DNA of 64,000 nucleotides, from positions 1,426,001-1,490,000 of the forward strand of contig JAGMWG010000003.1 in NCBI GenBank assembly GCA_020744225.1. The letters are read 5' to 3'. Source of the DNA: Paraphoma chrysanthemicola. Taxonomy: Eukaryota > Ascomycota > Dothideomycetes > Pleosporales > Phaeosphaeriaceae. Below, piece by piece: positions 45,901-60,900 of this stretch (position 1 is the first letter of the stretch; every line of letters begins with the position of its first letter). The translations under genes and the position numbers were made by a program. The notes below the pieces were generated by a model. It did not search any database and was not told where the DNA came from. It saw only the letters and a program-made list of their open reading frames with translations.

Positions 45901-48900
45901 CAGGCTGAACTGGGGAGTCTGCCACGTGCACAGCAGAATCCCGCACATTTTCGAAGGACCACGTCGGCTCGATGGCCGGGTTGAGGCTACGACTGTCCTG
46001 TTCCGCCTCAGTTGTGCTTGTCGCTGGTCCTGCCTCCTGCTTGACTGTACGTTCACGTGCGGTCTCATGTCGATGCGGGCGCTTCTCGAACGGTTGTTCC
46101 TCATCAAACGAGACCGGATGTGACCGACGCTTGTGGTCACGGGAAGTGTCATGAACCGTGTCGATGGCCTTGTCTTGCATGGCTCCAGCTTCCATAGAGC
46201 GGACCGCCTCATTGTCGCGTGTAGCCTCCACACTCTTCTCAATCTTTTCCTTGCCCTTCCTGCTCTTCTTTTCCTTCTTTGATGGTTTCCTGCCGATGTC
46301 CTCCTCTTGATCATTTGCAATGCGGTGTGAGGTCTCCTCTACCTTTTCTTCCGACACGATCTCTCGTGGAATAGCCACTTGAGGGAACGGGTATTCGCTC
46401 GGCTCGTTTGCGGTCCTTGGCCTGCCCTCTTCTACGACCTTTTCGCTAACCACATGAGGTTCGACACCAACAGGCGCCGAAAGCAAAGTCTCTTCAAGGT
46501 CTACCGCACGAGTAGTGGAGTCAGCCAGAGTCTCAACAGCAGGAGTCTCGGTAATGAGAGTCTCAACCGCCGGAGTCTCAGCAGCTGCATACTCAACACT
46601 GTCTTGCGTGGTAGATGCTCGCTTCTTGTCTTTCTTCGACTTCTTGCTCTTCTTGGTCGGTGTAGCGGAATAGATATCGTCTTGGACTTCTTCGACGGTG
46701 AGCTGTGGTTCGGTATTCAGCATCTCATGTGGTCGATCAATTGGCATTTTCATGCTGTCCTTGTGCGGGCGCGGCTCGATTGCCTCAGGCTCGAAGCTTC
46801 GTGACGCCTCGGTGTACTTTTCGGCAGTCTCGTGTCGTGGAGGCTCAATTGGCGATTCCGGGAGCGAGGCTCGCTTCTTCTTGCCTTTGGACTTCTTGTG
46901 CATCTTAAGCTTGCCACCCAATTCATCCGGATCAGCTTCTTCCAACACTCCAGGAGGGGATGCATTCCGCTTCGAAAATGTCGGGTCATTGAGCACATCT
47001 AGAGGGTCGAACGATATGGCATCCGTTGATGCCGCTGCGACTTCGATTGGTGGCAGTACATTGGAATCAACCTCCCGTGTGGGGCGTAGCTTGGGAGACG
47101 ATGTCGGTGTAGTCCAACCGCGCGATGCGAATTTTGATGTGCTTGCGCTGTCAAGCGCGGCAGCAACGTCGTCGTCTGGGGTCATGTCGCGGACGCCTTT
47201 TGGAGAGGATGATTGATGATAAACTGGATCGTTGACAACATAGTCATCGCCGAAGCCGGACAGCTTCAGACCAGCTGCAAGGGTGCCAGCAAACTCAAGG
47301 TCCTTCTTGGGAGACTTGGAGCCAGGCCGTTCCTTCGACACTGCTCGTGATGTTGATGGCTTCTCGGAAGCAGGTAATAGCACAGGTGTGACGGATCGAG
47401 ATTGACTCTCGTATTGTTCAGCGAGGTTCTTGACACTTCCGGTACCTTCTCTGCGCAGCTCTTGCGTAGCTCCGGAGTTCTGATCGATGGCACCTTGCTC
47501 AAACAGTGCAGCCAGTTTGTGTTTTCTAGAAGTCTTTCTTGCCAAGACATGAGGCTCAGGCGTGTCGAGAGTGTCCATTGACCTTGCAGTGGAGACGGAC
47601 TGAGCAGACTTCTTTGGTATATCTTGCACAAGCTCTTCCGGGGCTGCGACAATGTCTTCCTGGATTGGCATGCTGGGTGCCACAGAAGCTTTCGACTTGC
47701 GCTTTTCTTTCTTCCCCTTCTTGGCCGGTGGAGCCCACTCGTCCTCTGCTTCGGCTTGAACTGGCTCTAATGTCGGGGTTTCGGGAATAAGCACTGGCTC
47801 CATCACCGCTTCGCGCTCGACAATTGGCTGTGGCTCTTCAAACGGTTCGGTCAAGGGAATGGATGTGGTCTTTGACTTGCGCTTATCCTTCTTGGACTTC
47901 TTGGTGTCGAGCGGAGGCTCGATTTCAGCCTCAACGTCTCGTACCTTAGCCGGTTCTGGCGCTGGACTGCTCTCAAGTTGATGCTCAACCAGGGGCGTTT
48001 GGGTCTCGTGTGTTTTGCTTTCCGTATCATATCCAGTGGCTGCAGGAGTATCGATTGCGACCGGTGTGCTCATTGTGATCGGTTCCGGCAGGTCCATTGG
48101 GACATCCCTGGTCTGTACAATCTCTACGGCCTCAACATCATCCACTTTGGCAGGCTCAATCACGTCCTCGACAATTGTACTCTTCTTGCCCTTCTTCTTG
48201 TCTTTCTTGCTCTGCTTGCGCGTCAAGGCAGGTGCATCGATGACTTCTGTGGTCTCAGGCATGGTGAGCGTAACTTCGTCTGTCGTGGTTCGTTCTTCAG
48301 GTACCGTAATGGGCTCGAATTGGGGAGCTGGTTCTCGCATATCGAAAGTGGTAGACATTGGGAGCGTAGCTTGCGTAATGTCCCTGTCCTCCGCAGTCGA
48401 GGGGCGCGTTGTTTCCACAGCTGAATCGACGGGCTCGTCCCACGCCAGCGTTGCTTGCTTGGCTTTCTTCTTATCTTTCTTGCTCATCTTGCGGGACAAT
48501 GATGGTCGATCCTCTTCGATACTGGTGTCTCGTGGCGCTGGGTCAATAACCGTTGGCTCGTTGTTCTCGATACTTGAAGTCTGAGTTTCTAGAACTGGTT
48601 CGCGAGGCATCGAGAAGTCTTGCATATCGAGCGAAGCAGCAACCTCCGGGGCCATAGGCTCAATAATAGGTAGCTCGGTAGCCTGTGTTGCTTCCTTAGC
48701 CGATTTCTTGTCTTTCTTGCTCATCTTCCTCTCCAAGACCGGCTCTTCCTCAACAATCTTCTCCTCAGACTCAACGACAACCACCGGTTCCGTGCTCTCC
48801 ATAGTGACAACAGGCTCTTCAAGCGGCGTTGAAACGACCTCTTCCACTGAAACGACAGGGTCTGTGGCTGTTTCGAGAGGTTCATTGCGCGTGAAATCGT

Positions 48901-51900
48901 TAGTGACATCCATCTGCTCTCGCGGCTGTTCAAAGCTTGATTCCTGGACGTCCACAACAGGCGTGGAGTCTTCAATGGGTATCTTGATTGGCTCATCCAA
49001 GACCAACGCAGCCTGCTTGCCCTTCTTTCTATCCTTCTTGCTCAGTTTCCGCGACGGGGGCTCGACTAGGACTGGCTCTTCGATCGCCAGCGGTTCATCG
49101 ATCATTTCCTTCGTCTCAACCACAGCTTCAGGTTCAGCTGCAGGAGTCGTCGGTTCTGAATCGAAGACTGCAGTCTTGTCCTTCTTCGCTTTCTTCTTGT
49201 CTTTCTTGCTGAGCTTGCCAACAATGTCGAAAAAGGATGTTGGCTCGGCGGGAAGTGGCCTGTCGAGCTCCTCGTTAGCTGCGAGGGCTTGGTCGAGCGT
49301 GTCGGATCGGAGCTTGAAGTCGGCGACCTCGTCCTGAACGGCCTTGAGATCTGGTGACAGGCTGGCTGAGGGCGCATCGACCATTGCACGCTCTTTGAGC
49401 GACTCTTGGACGTCGATGCTGGGCTCAAGTGCTGGTTCGGTGATCTCGCGAGACGTCTCGATAGGCTGGGTGGTCACATCTGGTGCGGACTCTTCTTGCA
49501 ACTTTTGCACATCTTGAATTTGGTCAAACTGAGGCGGCGATGGAGAACGTGCCGCCTCAATTGTCGCCTCAGTGATCGTTGGCAACAGTTCGGGTTGAGA
49601 AAGCGATGGTTCGTGTACGATTGGCGGAGTCTCGCTGATCGGTGTGGCAGGTGCAGATGGCCCATCATCAATTTCATCAACCGCCTTCTTTCCTTTCTTG
49701 CCCTTCTTTTTCTTGTCTTTCTTGGAGGCAGATCGGGAGAGTGGCATGTCTGGCTCGTTGACCTCGACCGACCGTTCTTCAACCTCGGGAATAGGCTCCG
49801 GGTTAGAAGTAATGAGTTGCTCGGTTGAGTTAGCAACTTGAGCAAGGCTGTCATGAGGTACTTGAATATCAAGTGTCGGCTCATTCACGGTCGTCTGTGG
49901 CTCTTGAAGTTCAATCCCGCGTGATTGAGACTCGAAAATTGGCTCGTTCACCATCACCCGTGGCTCATCAACCTCCATCTCGCGTGATTGCTCCACAACG
50001 GACGTCGACTCGTCCAATACGCTTGGCATAGTCTCGGTCGCAGTCATTGCTTCTGGCTGGGCCTCGGCTGGCGTATTGATGCCCGAGGCGGACTTGCTCT
50101 TCTTGCTCTTCTTCTTGTCCTTCTTTGACTTCTTGGAGAAAGAAGAAGAGCCCCATTCGTCTTCATCCGCTGCAACGACGATATCTTCAGATGCTTGCGG
50201 TTCGACAAGAGTTTCAGTGATCGTCTCAGAATGTGGTAGCAAAACTTGCGACTCGGTCTTTGTTGGCTCAAGATGAGGCTCGACGTTGGCGTCGTAATTG
50301 GGGAGCTCAATGGCCGTAGGCTCAGAGAGCAGTTCGCGTTCGGCAGACTCGAGGATCGTCGGAGCTTGGAGCTGTTCTTCAACCACTTGTGGCTCAATGG
50401 CACGCTCAGTAATTGTTGAAGTCTTGAGCTGCTCGGCCGCAGGGATAGATTCTAAAGACTCATCCTTGGCCTTCTTTCCCTTCTTGCTCTTCTTCGAGAC
50501 CTTGCGACTAAGCGTGGTCATGACATCGTCGATTTCAGGTTCGGCCGGCTTCGCGAAGTCCATGGCCTCAGTCAACTCGATGCGCTCCGGCTCATCGGTT
50601 GTGATTGATTGGCCTGGTAATTGCGCAGGGACTTCTTCGGCAACGACAGCCGGCGAAACGGGTCGAACTTCTGGTTGCGAGATCTCGGTTTGAAGCGGTT
50701 CAGCAATATGGATCGTACTTGGAAGTGTTTGGTCCAGATCTCGCGTCTCGGTGGGTACATGTTGAGCATCCCTCTCACTCACATCTTGTTCGATCGCGCT
50801 CTCCGGTACTATCCTGCCATCATCTTGAGCCTGCTCGATTCGGCTGTGTGCCTCTTCACTTGGCTCAAGAGGAATGGACTGTCTTTTGCTCTTCTTGTCT
50901 TTCTTAGCCTTCTTGCCCTTCGTCGGTGCAGAAGATGCCCATTCGTCCTCGGCAGGAATCTCCGGAGGCTGTTCGTCCAGTGGCTTGGTTGTGTCTTCTG
51001 TTTGTACTGGCAGAGGTTGCTCGGGGATGTCACGAATTATCTCTGTTTCAAGTGCCGTTGGTTGCTCAAGTGTCTCTTCAACCACGGTAGGTTGTTGCGG
51101 TTCGTCCATGACGATCTGCTCGGGCTCCGGCATGATCGATGTATTGGCCGTCGGTTGTACAACTGGTGCACTCTCAATAATCGGCTCCTCAGCCAATGCC
51201 GCGGTTGCCGCTTTTTCCAGTGCCTTCTTCTCCTTTTTGCTGAGCTTGCGGCTCAAGATTGGCTTTTCAGAAGGAGCGGGTTCCTCGGGTTGCTCCACAG
51301 TCACGATGTCTTGAGCAGGCGCTGGCTCGCTGCTTGAAATTGGGAATGGAGTCTCAAGAGTAGAGGTCGCTTCTGCTTCTTCGACCATTTCGCTTGCAGG
51401 TGTGTTGATAGGATCAGCAATCTCAAGTGCTGGCGTCTGCGGCTCCGATAGCTTGCCCTTGCTCTTCTTGCCTTTCTTTTTTTTCGACGAAGTAGCAGCC
51501 TGCTCAACCAATGGCTCGCCCGAGACATCTGGCGCTTCAATTGCAACACTCTGCTCAACCCAAGGTTTGTCGCCCAGAACTGGCTCGACAGGCGCAACGA
51601 ACCTGGGCTCTTCATTGGCGATCGCGGAGATCGGAGTATCTTCGTGTTTGACAGACTCCTCAACGATTTGTGGTTCCACTGGCAGAGAGAATTCGCTTTC
51701 GGTGGGCACAATCTGTTCGGTAGACACGATCTGTTCGGTGGGCACGATCTGTTCGGTGGGCACAATCTGTTCGGTGGGCGCGATTTGTTCGATAGGGACG
51801 ACCTCTTCAACTGGCGGGAGAACATCCTGGACTGGCAATACCGTCGTGTCCTCAGCAAGCGGTGTAACATTTCCCGATTTCTTTCCCTTCTTCTTGCTCT

Positions 51901-54900
51901 TTTTCTTCGACGGTCCGGAAGATGCCCATTCGTCCAGCTGCGGTTCAGGCTGCGTGACTTCGGTCGAGATGAGTGCATCGGCTGGCTGCAAATCACGACT
52001 TTGCTCGGCAACAATGTCTGGGATGGGTTTCTCAGCCGTATCGCTCAAGCCTGGCTCCGGACTAATGGTGGCTTCTGGCATTGACGCATCGTCAAGTTGT
52101 GGCGCTGGCAGTACTTCGTTTTGCAGTAGGATTGTTGGCTCGACATTCTCTGTATCGCGGGAAGATTCGACAATGGGCTCATGCTGTGTTGAGAGAGGCT
52201 CATCTACAACAACTGACGTCGTACTGGGCTCTATGATGCTTGTCATCGGGACCTGGTCATCGTTCTGAGTGACCACATCCTCCTTCGTGGTCTCATCCTC
52301 AACGATTGGCGTGGCAGTTCCCGATTTCTTCGCCTTCGTTTTGCTTTTCTTCTTAGATGATGCAGTGATTTCTGGCTCGTCCAACACAGGCTTAGGGTCA
52401 GGAGCAATCTCCGATACAGTCTCCAGTACAGACGAGTCGGTCGGCGCAGTTTCTCGTTCAGGTCGATCAAGATCCAGACTCTTTTCAGCGCTGGACTCCT
52501 CTTGAAATGAGACAGCGGGTTGTTCACTGCGGGCAACCGTCTCCTCGAGCGTGCTGGGAACTTCTACCTCTTGTACGGGCGCAACCAATTTGTCGTCGAG
52601 TTCGGTGGCTTTGTTATCAAGCACAATATCCTTCTCTTCGCTTACAGCAACCTCCTGCTCTGGGACAGCCTCGATCGGTGCCTGCAGAGCGGCTTCTACA
52701 GCTGGCGTAGCACTTCCAGATTTCTTGCCCTTCTTTTTGTTCTTCTTGGTGGAAGTCACGGGCAGCGCCCACTCATCGACTACGGGCTCGATCTCGACTG
52801 CTGGCGCTGGCGCGTGCTCCACCTGCTCGGGCTCTGGTTGTTTTTCCTCAATGCCTTCGATTTGATCTTGAACGAGTGGTACGTCTTCGGCAACATTGTC
52901 TTTCGTCTCGGGCTCTGTAGCCGGAAGGTCGCGCGAGGCTTCAGGTTGTGCTTCAAGCACTTCTTCGACAATCGGTGTGGCGCTTCCCGAAGCTTTCTTG
53001 GCCTTCTTCCCTTTCTTCTTGTCTTTCTTTGACAACGGCGTTGACGTAGTCTCCTCCACAAGTGTCTCAGGCTCAAGTACAGTCTCAGTTGACGGTTGGA
53101 CTTCGGTGATTTCCTGCGCTTGAGCATCCTTGGGAGGTTCCTGACGAGACTCGACGACGGGCTGAGCGTCAGTCTCGATGACGGGAAGGGGCAGTGTAGA
53201 AAGTGGTCCGGCTTCAATGATGTCTACCGCCGCCGTATCAATGGCACGCTCAGTCTCGATTGGCTCGTCCAGTGCGCCTTGAGTATCCGACACAAGTGGG
53301 GTGTTGAGATCGACTTGCGGTGTCTCTGCTTCCAGCGAGGGTCCCACCAATGGCGTGGCCGTACTAGACTTCTTAGCCTTCTTGCTCTTTTTCTTATCTT
53401 TCTTTGAGAGCATGATGCTCGAGTCTTCCTCGGCAGGTGCAGATGGCTCAAGAACAGCCTCAGCAACATTGTCGTTCTGCGAGATTTCGACCAACGGCTC
53501 GATGGTGGGCGCTTCGGTCGGTTGCTGTGATACCTCAATGCCCTTTTCGGATGCGGACCCAGGAGCTTCTTCAACTAGAGGATGACTGATATCCTGTGCG
53601 ATCTGCTCGGACGAAGTTGACGGTACTGCGACATCGCTGACGGGATCGATTGGCGCTGCATCTTCTGTTTGCTCGCGTTGGTTCTCGATTGCGTCTTCGA
53701 TGACTGGTGTGATGGTGCCAGATTGCTTCTTGGCTTTCTTACTCTTCTTCTTGTCTTTCTTCGAGAGTATGGGTTCCGAGTCCTCCTCCGTGGGTTTAGT
53801 GACCTCGACGATTGGCTCTGTTGTAGTAGAAGATTCCCCTAGCTGAGGTATCTCGATGTTAGCCTCAGTCGCAGTCGGAAGAGCGACCTCGTCTTGGATC
53901 TCTGTTGGCTTGCTTGTCGTGATGGACTCATCCACCTCCTGAACTGCCTTTGGTTGCTCAACAACAGCCTTAGGTTGGATGATAGCATCCTCGACGGCTT
54001 GCTCAGGATGCGCTGTCGTAGCCTCGTTCAGCTGCTCTTGCTTGGCATCGAGCACAATCTCTTCCGCCGGAGTGGCACTGCCCGATTGCTTCTTCGCCTT
54101 CTTGCTCTTTTTCTTGTCTTTCTTCGGCGGCCCTGAAGCCCATTCTTCGTCTATAGTCACTTGAGGCTCGCTAGTTGTAGCTACATCAACTTCGCGAGAA
54201 ATTGGCTGCTGCTCGGGTGCCGTCACTACCTGTGGCTCGCTTGGCGTCTCGATGGCGGTGGCTGCATCTTGTGGTTGCTCTGGCAGGATCTCGTTTCGCG
54301 TCTCAGTAGTAATCGATACGTCCTGTGACTTCTCTGGCACCGGCTCCTTGACTTCGTTGGGCGCTTCGGGCTCAACTACTAGCGTCGGTTCAGACCTTTC
54401 GATCTCAGCCTGAGGCAGTTCGCGCTGTTCTTCTGGCTTGTCTAGAACTTCGGGCACGACTTCGACCGGCGTGGCTGTACCAGACTGCTTCTTATTCTTC
54501 TTTGCCTTCTTCTTATCTTTCTTGGTGGGCAAAGAGCTGTCAGCTTCCGGTGTGCTGTCCAGCGGCTGCAGATCGGTGGCAGGAGCAATGGGTGTCTCTG
54601 CCGGAATGTCAAGCGAGTTCTCCACGACGTCTGTCAGAAGCTCGGTGGTCTGAGGCTCAGGTACTACGGTCGTGGCATCTGGTTGTTGGACGTTTGCCTC
54701 TTCAACTTTCGTGACATCTGTCAGAGGAGGCTCAATGACAGAGACATCAGGCACGACGATCTGCGCCTCGACCGTCTCCTCGCTAGCTTTTGTCGACTCT
54801 TGTATAGTAGTTGGCTCAGGCGTCACGAAAGCAGGGTCTTCACCCAGCTTCTTCTCCTTTGGCTCTTCACGCACAGGTTCGGTCGTGCTGGCCTTCGCAA

Positions 54901-57900
54901 GTGGCTTGGCCCAAGGTGCGCGCTTCCGTGGACTGATCGGTGCGGCATCCTCGGCGGCCTTTTGCTCGAACAGCGCGGCCAACTTGTGCTTCTTTACCTT
55001 CTTTGGTGTCAAAGGCGTCGCAGGCTCTTCCGTAGTCTCCTTGCTTATCTCACTAGGCTGTGTCTCGGGTACCGTAGTCTCGGTTGAGGTTTGCACAGGA
55101 GCCTGTTCTGGTAGAACAATCGCTGGCGGTGTGACTGGTTCGATGACCGCAGGCTCGCTTGGTTCAGGCACGGTTTGCTCAACTGCTGCGGGTTCTTCAA
55201 CGATGGGCGCAACCACAGTGTCAGAAACCAGCTCCTCTGCGACGGAAGCTCGCTTCTTCCCTCTCTTGTCCTTCTTTTCAGACTTCGGCGTCTCAATGTC
55301 CACCTCTCGGACGCTCGACTCTGCAACCTCAGACAACTCTTTCGGCTGCTCAACTTCCGCCACAGGCTCCACCACCTCAGTCAACTCCCTCGTCTTCTCC
55401 ACTTCCATCTCTTTCTCTCCGACCACTTCCGTCTCGTTCTCCAGTGCAGCTGTCCCCACTGCCTCACCCGCATCCGCCAAACTTCCACTCTCACCACCAT
55501 TACCAGCAAACTCAATATCGCGAACATGGGGATAGGAGGTCGGTATCCCCGAGGAAAGAAGAGAAGGTGTCTCCGAAGGTATAGAAGGGGTTGGAGACGG
55601 CTGAGTATCAGAGTTGGCTGCCTCAGGCGTCTCATGCGCTAAAAAAGGCACCGTTGTTGAGGACTCGGACACGGATGCTTTTTTGGCTTTTTTCTTCTTT
55701 TTCTTGGATGTTGTTGACGTTGTGGCCGAGTCGTCGGATTGGTCGAGGACTGCGGGCTCGTCGGTGGTTGGCGCGATGGTGGGTTCATCTGTGATTATTG
55801 GTGGCTCGCTGGCGGGCTCGGCGAGTGGCGCTGAAGTAGATGGCTGTTCGTCGAGGACGAGTTCCTTGGTCACTTCCTCTGCGGGCGTAGCAGGCTGAGA
55901 TGCGTCCTCGTCCACGACGGATCCGCGTTTGGTTTTCTTGGCCTTCTTCTTGTCTTTCTTCGACGTTGGCTGAGCAGTGGAATCATTCTTTTCGGAGATT
56001 GGCTCGACAACAGGCTCTTCGATCGGCAGAGTGGTCGGCTTCTCGTCAATTGGCGCCACATCCAAAACAGGCTCTTCGATTGGCAGATCTGTCTCCTTCT
56101 CTCGAACAGCCTTTGACTCAATGACGGGCTCTTCAACAGCTACCGAAGTTGACGGCTGAGCCTCAACGATTTTCGGCTCGCTTGTCGGTTCCTCAGCCAC
56201 AGGTGCGGTCACCGTTTCCTCGGGAATGGCAAGCTCCTTCTGTACCTCTTCGACTGGCGTCGCCGGCTCGGACTGCTCGCCCTCAATGATCGACCCACGC
56301 TTGGCTTTCTTCGCCTTCTTCTTCTCTTTCTTGGACTTTGATGAGCTGTCGTCAACTGGCTCAGTCACGGTTTCAGACACATCAGGTACAGCGGTTGTTG
56401 GCTCGTTGACAATGGGCTCGTCCATCGGTGCACTAACGGGTACCTCAGGCTCAAGAACGAGCTCTTTGGGAAGCTCCTCGGCGGGAGTGGCAGGCTGCGA
56501 TGTTTCGCCTTCGACCACGGAAGCACGCTTTGCTTTCTTCGCCTTCTTCTTTTGTGCCTTTGAGAGGTTTGCCCATTCTGCTGGTTCGTCTTCCTCGGCC
56601 TTGGGCACTTCACTTGCCACTGGTGCGACGTCGGCCGTCTCTTCTGGCAAAAATTGTTCGGGTTCCAAGGGCAAATCCGCGGTGGCGGAGATGTGTGGAA
56701 GCTGCTCGTCCTGTGCCTTTTCAGCTATCGGCGAAGCAAGGGTAGGAACTTCAGGCTGTTCGTCGATGCCAGGAATATTAGCAGGCTCCTCCACGATCGT
56801 AGTCGGAACCGCGGGCTTGTCTTCTGTGCTGACGACATCGACAGGGTTGCTTGACTCCTCAACTGGTGTTGAGGGAAGTGACAGCTCAGGCTCAGCGATT
56901 GATCCACGCTTGCTCTTCTTTGCCTTCTTCTTGTCTTTCTTGGAAAGTGGCGCTGAAGTCGTGTCTTCCTGAGTTGGTACTTCGGGCGTTGCCACCGTTG
57001 GCTCGACGATAGGCGCGCTAGTTTGACTCGTTGATGCAGTGTCACTAGGCTCTTCAACAGTGCCTGGCGTCGTAGAGGTCTGGTCATCTATGGGCACGTC
57101 TCTGCTTTGCTCAACCACAGGCTCAGCTTGGATTGACGGCTCCAGTGATTCGGGTTCGGCGGTTTCGTTGAGCGTGAAGACCGGTTGCGCACCAGTTGGT
57201 GCTACGATGGCGGGCTCGTCGGCGGGTGGTAGCGTCGAGCTTATCTGCTCCTGTTGAACTTGCTCCTCAGACATCTCGGCGGGTTGCTCGCGTGGAGTCG
57301 AAGGCTCGGAGGGCTCGTCTTCAGCGACGGAGCCGCGTTTGCTTGCCTTCTTCGCCTTCTTCTTGTCCTTCTTTGATACGGACACAGGTTCTGCTTCCTG
57401 CATATCCTTCGAGATCTCTTCCGAGCTAGGCAGAGTTGGTACAACCTCATCGATAGGAGCGGGCGGCTTGACAGGGGCAGGCTCAGACACGTGCTCCTCC
57501 ACCGGCTGTTCAATGACAGGCGTCTCGGCAGGTTTTTGCAGCTCAAACGGACTCTCCTTAAGCTCATCAGCTGGGGTCTCGGCCGGAGTCGATGTCGCGC
57601 TCTCCGCAATGGAGCCTCGCTTCGCCTTTTTAGCCTTCTTTTTGTCTTTCTTTGAAGGCGGAGCTGAGAGCTCTTCTTGTGTAGGCAACGCGGACGTGTC
57701 ATCGGTTTGCGAGGGTATCGACGTGCTCTCGTCAACGATAGATGACACCAAAGGGGCCTCCTCGCCGATGTCCCTTGTTACTTCGTTGGGGGGAGGTTCA
57801 GTTGCTTTAGATTCGTTAATAGAAGCGACCTCCTGAAACGGCTCTTCAATCGCAACGGGCGCGGTGATGACAGGCTCGCCCAAAGGCAGGTCGAGTTCCT

Positions 57901-60900
57901 TCTTCTCTTCCGCGGGAGTTGCGGGTTCCAGGTCAGGCTCAGCGATGGATCCTCGTTTAGACTTTTTCGCCTTCTTTTTGTCTTTCTTGGAAGGCGCAGG
58001 TGTGTCTTCCACAGCGGTTGACGTAGGCAGAACTTCCTCGGTGACAACAGGAAGAGGCTGACTTTGCTCCTCCGAGACATTGTCAGTGACAATACTCTTC
58101 GGCTCTTCAACAATGTCTGATGTTTCGCTAGGCTGCACATCAACAGCGCTGCTGATAGCCCCATCCTGCGCGACTTCAGACACTTGTGAAATGACAACTG
58201 GCTGCTCCTCAAAGGCTTGCTCCTTTTCCTCGATTGGCGTGGCCGGGGTAGATGCAGGCTCAGCAATGGACACGCGCTTGTTCTTCTTCGCCTTCTTCTT
58301 GTCCTTCTTTGCGACTGGAGCGACCTCGTCTTCTGGAACCGATTGAGATTGTTGTGGTTCTTCAATGACAGGTGCTTCGACAGAAGGTTGTGCATCAATC
58401 AGCTCTTTCGGAATTACGTCCTTGTTTTCATCTTCAAGCTTAGCCTCAGTGCTGATATCTTTCGCCTGCTCTGGCAAAATCTGAACATCGACGTCCGTTT
58501 GTTCCGCAACCTCGGACACGGCCACCGGCTGCACATCAACGGCAGTGCTAACAGCCTTGTCCTTCGCACCCGGAAGCACATCCGGTACGACGGCCAAGTG
58601 CTCGTCCAGTGGCGCTTTCTCGAGCTCGAGTGCGGGCGATTCGAGCGGTGTGGATGGCTCACTCTCAACAATTGAAGCTCGCTTGGCCTTTTTGCCCTTC
58701 TTCTTGCCCTTCTTGGACGAAGGCTCCTCGGTAGTTTCTGGTTGTTGTTCAGGCTCGATTGGCAGATCTGGGGCTGGGGCGGAGAGTGTCCGGTCCTTAT
58801 CGATGGAGCGCTCTGCATCAAGCGAAGGTGCGAGCTGGGTTGCGGTGGCTTCGTCTAAAGTAGTCGCTGGCGGCTCTTGCTGCATCGGTTCAACGGGCAA
58901 AGACTTTGGCGACACTGGCTGTGACACCATCTCATCCACAGGCAGTGATGTAGCAGCCGCGCTTTCCTGGATCTCACGCTCAGATCCAAGCGAGATGTGA
59001 GGTTCAGTCGCTGCTAGTTCAGGGTCAAGAGTAAGTGGCTCCTCTTGCGACGATACTGCAGCGGCATTATCTTGACTTTCTAACTGCCTGGAGAGTTCTT
59101 CGACCGGGGTGGCTGGAGCGGAAGGCGAGTCTTCGACAATGGATACGCGCTTGCCTTTCTTAGCTTTCTTCTTGTCCTTCTTAGAGAGCGGCACGCTCGT
59201 GACTTGGTCTTCAGGCGCCTGAGGAACTGTTTCCGATTCCACAGAAGGCTCGCTGATATCGACGGAAGGCTCAACGGGATGTAGTGTGTCCTCAACAGGG
59301 CCAGACGTGACTTGCTCTTCGATAAATCGTACAGAAGGCTCGTCCTGGACGATTTCGCTTGGCTTTTCCTCTGGCATTTGAGTCTCTTTGACTTGCTCCG
59401 AAACCTCAGCAGCGGGAATGAACGACTCAATCTCAGCAACAGGAGTCTCCGGCTCAGAAACCGACTTCCCTTTCTTGCCCTTCTTCTTCTTAGCCTTCTT
59501 GGAGCTCGAGGTCGTTTCTTCAACCGGCTCTTCGGGCAGCAATGGCATCTCAGGCTCGGCCTGTACTGACGTCTCAGGGAAGACTTCATCGATAACAGCC
59601 GGGCTTTCAAGCGGCATCTCAAAGTCCATTGGCTCGGAAAGCTGGCCAATCTCGGTGGCGAGTTCTCTATCAACAGGCAATTCGGCGGTCGGCGTGGGAA
59701 GTGGGTCGCTGTCGATGGCGGTGCTCTCAAGCGGAGTGTCTTCGGTAAGTGGTGTCGCAAGGTCAGTAGATTCCACGACTTCCTTGACATCAGACAACGT
59801 GTTGTTCGTGGTACCCACTTCCGCAGGCTCAGTGATGACTTCAGGCTCTGTCTCTTCGCTGGTCTTGCCTTTCTTGCCCTTCTTTTTCTTGCTCTTCTTC
59901 GAAGATGGCTCTGCAGCAAGATCCCCGACGGATTGCTCGAGTGCCGTAGAAGGCACAGTAACATCCTGGCGGTGCTGATCGATTGGGAGCTCCGGGGCAC
60001 TGACTTCGTCTTGTGTGGTTGTGGCAGGCTCCTGTGTTGGTAAAAATTCAGAAGCCTTTGAGTCTTCCACGATGACCTCCTTTTCAACCGGCGGGACATC
60101 CTCAATACTTTGCTCGACATTTACTGGCTCGATTGGGGCATCAAATTGCATCGATGGCTCCTCGGTGCTAGGCGTACTGGGCTCAGTGGTATCGACGGAC
60201 TTGCCTTTCTTTCCCTTCTTTTTCTTGCCCTTCTTCGATGCTGGCTCGACCACGTCCGGCACGACAATAGGATCAACAGCGGCCGCTGATACGTCCGTCT
60301 CTTTAGCAGTCTCGACATCTACAGCTGGTATAGTCGTTTCTGGTACATCGCTGTGGCTTGGCTCGAGAGTTCGTTTTGTGACCGCTTCTTCTGGAATAGT
60401 TGATGAGGGCGTATCGCGTGCCGCTTCAATAGGCGCCTCGAGTGCAGGCTCGATGTCCGCCGGAGGGCCCGATACATGACCGCTGACCTCTTCGACACTC
60501 TTCTCTGGTACCAAGGGCTCCGGAGCTGTTTGAAGATCGAAATCAGGCTGCTCAACAATAGGCGTGCTAGGTTCGGTAGTATCACCGGCCTTACCCTTCT
60601 TTGCCTTCTTTTTCTTGGTCTTCTTCGAGGTAGTCGTTGGCTCTTCTTCGAGGACTGTTTCCTTGGTCTGAGTAGCTTGTTCCGTGGCATCACTTGTGGG
60701 ATGACTAGACTCAAGAGCGAGCTCGTCGGTGGTTTCCAATGGCAGAGCAATATCCCGAGGTTCTGCGATTGCCGGCGTCGCTGCAGTCTCATCAAGGGAC
60801 TTCTCGAGATGACGGTTCGAAGTGGCTAAAGTTGACTCAGGCGCATGTTCAGCGGTCTCGACTTCCTCAACGGGATCTGGAATGATTTCTCGGGAGCTTT

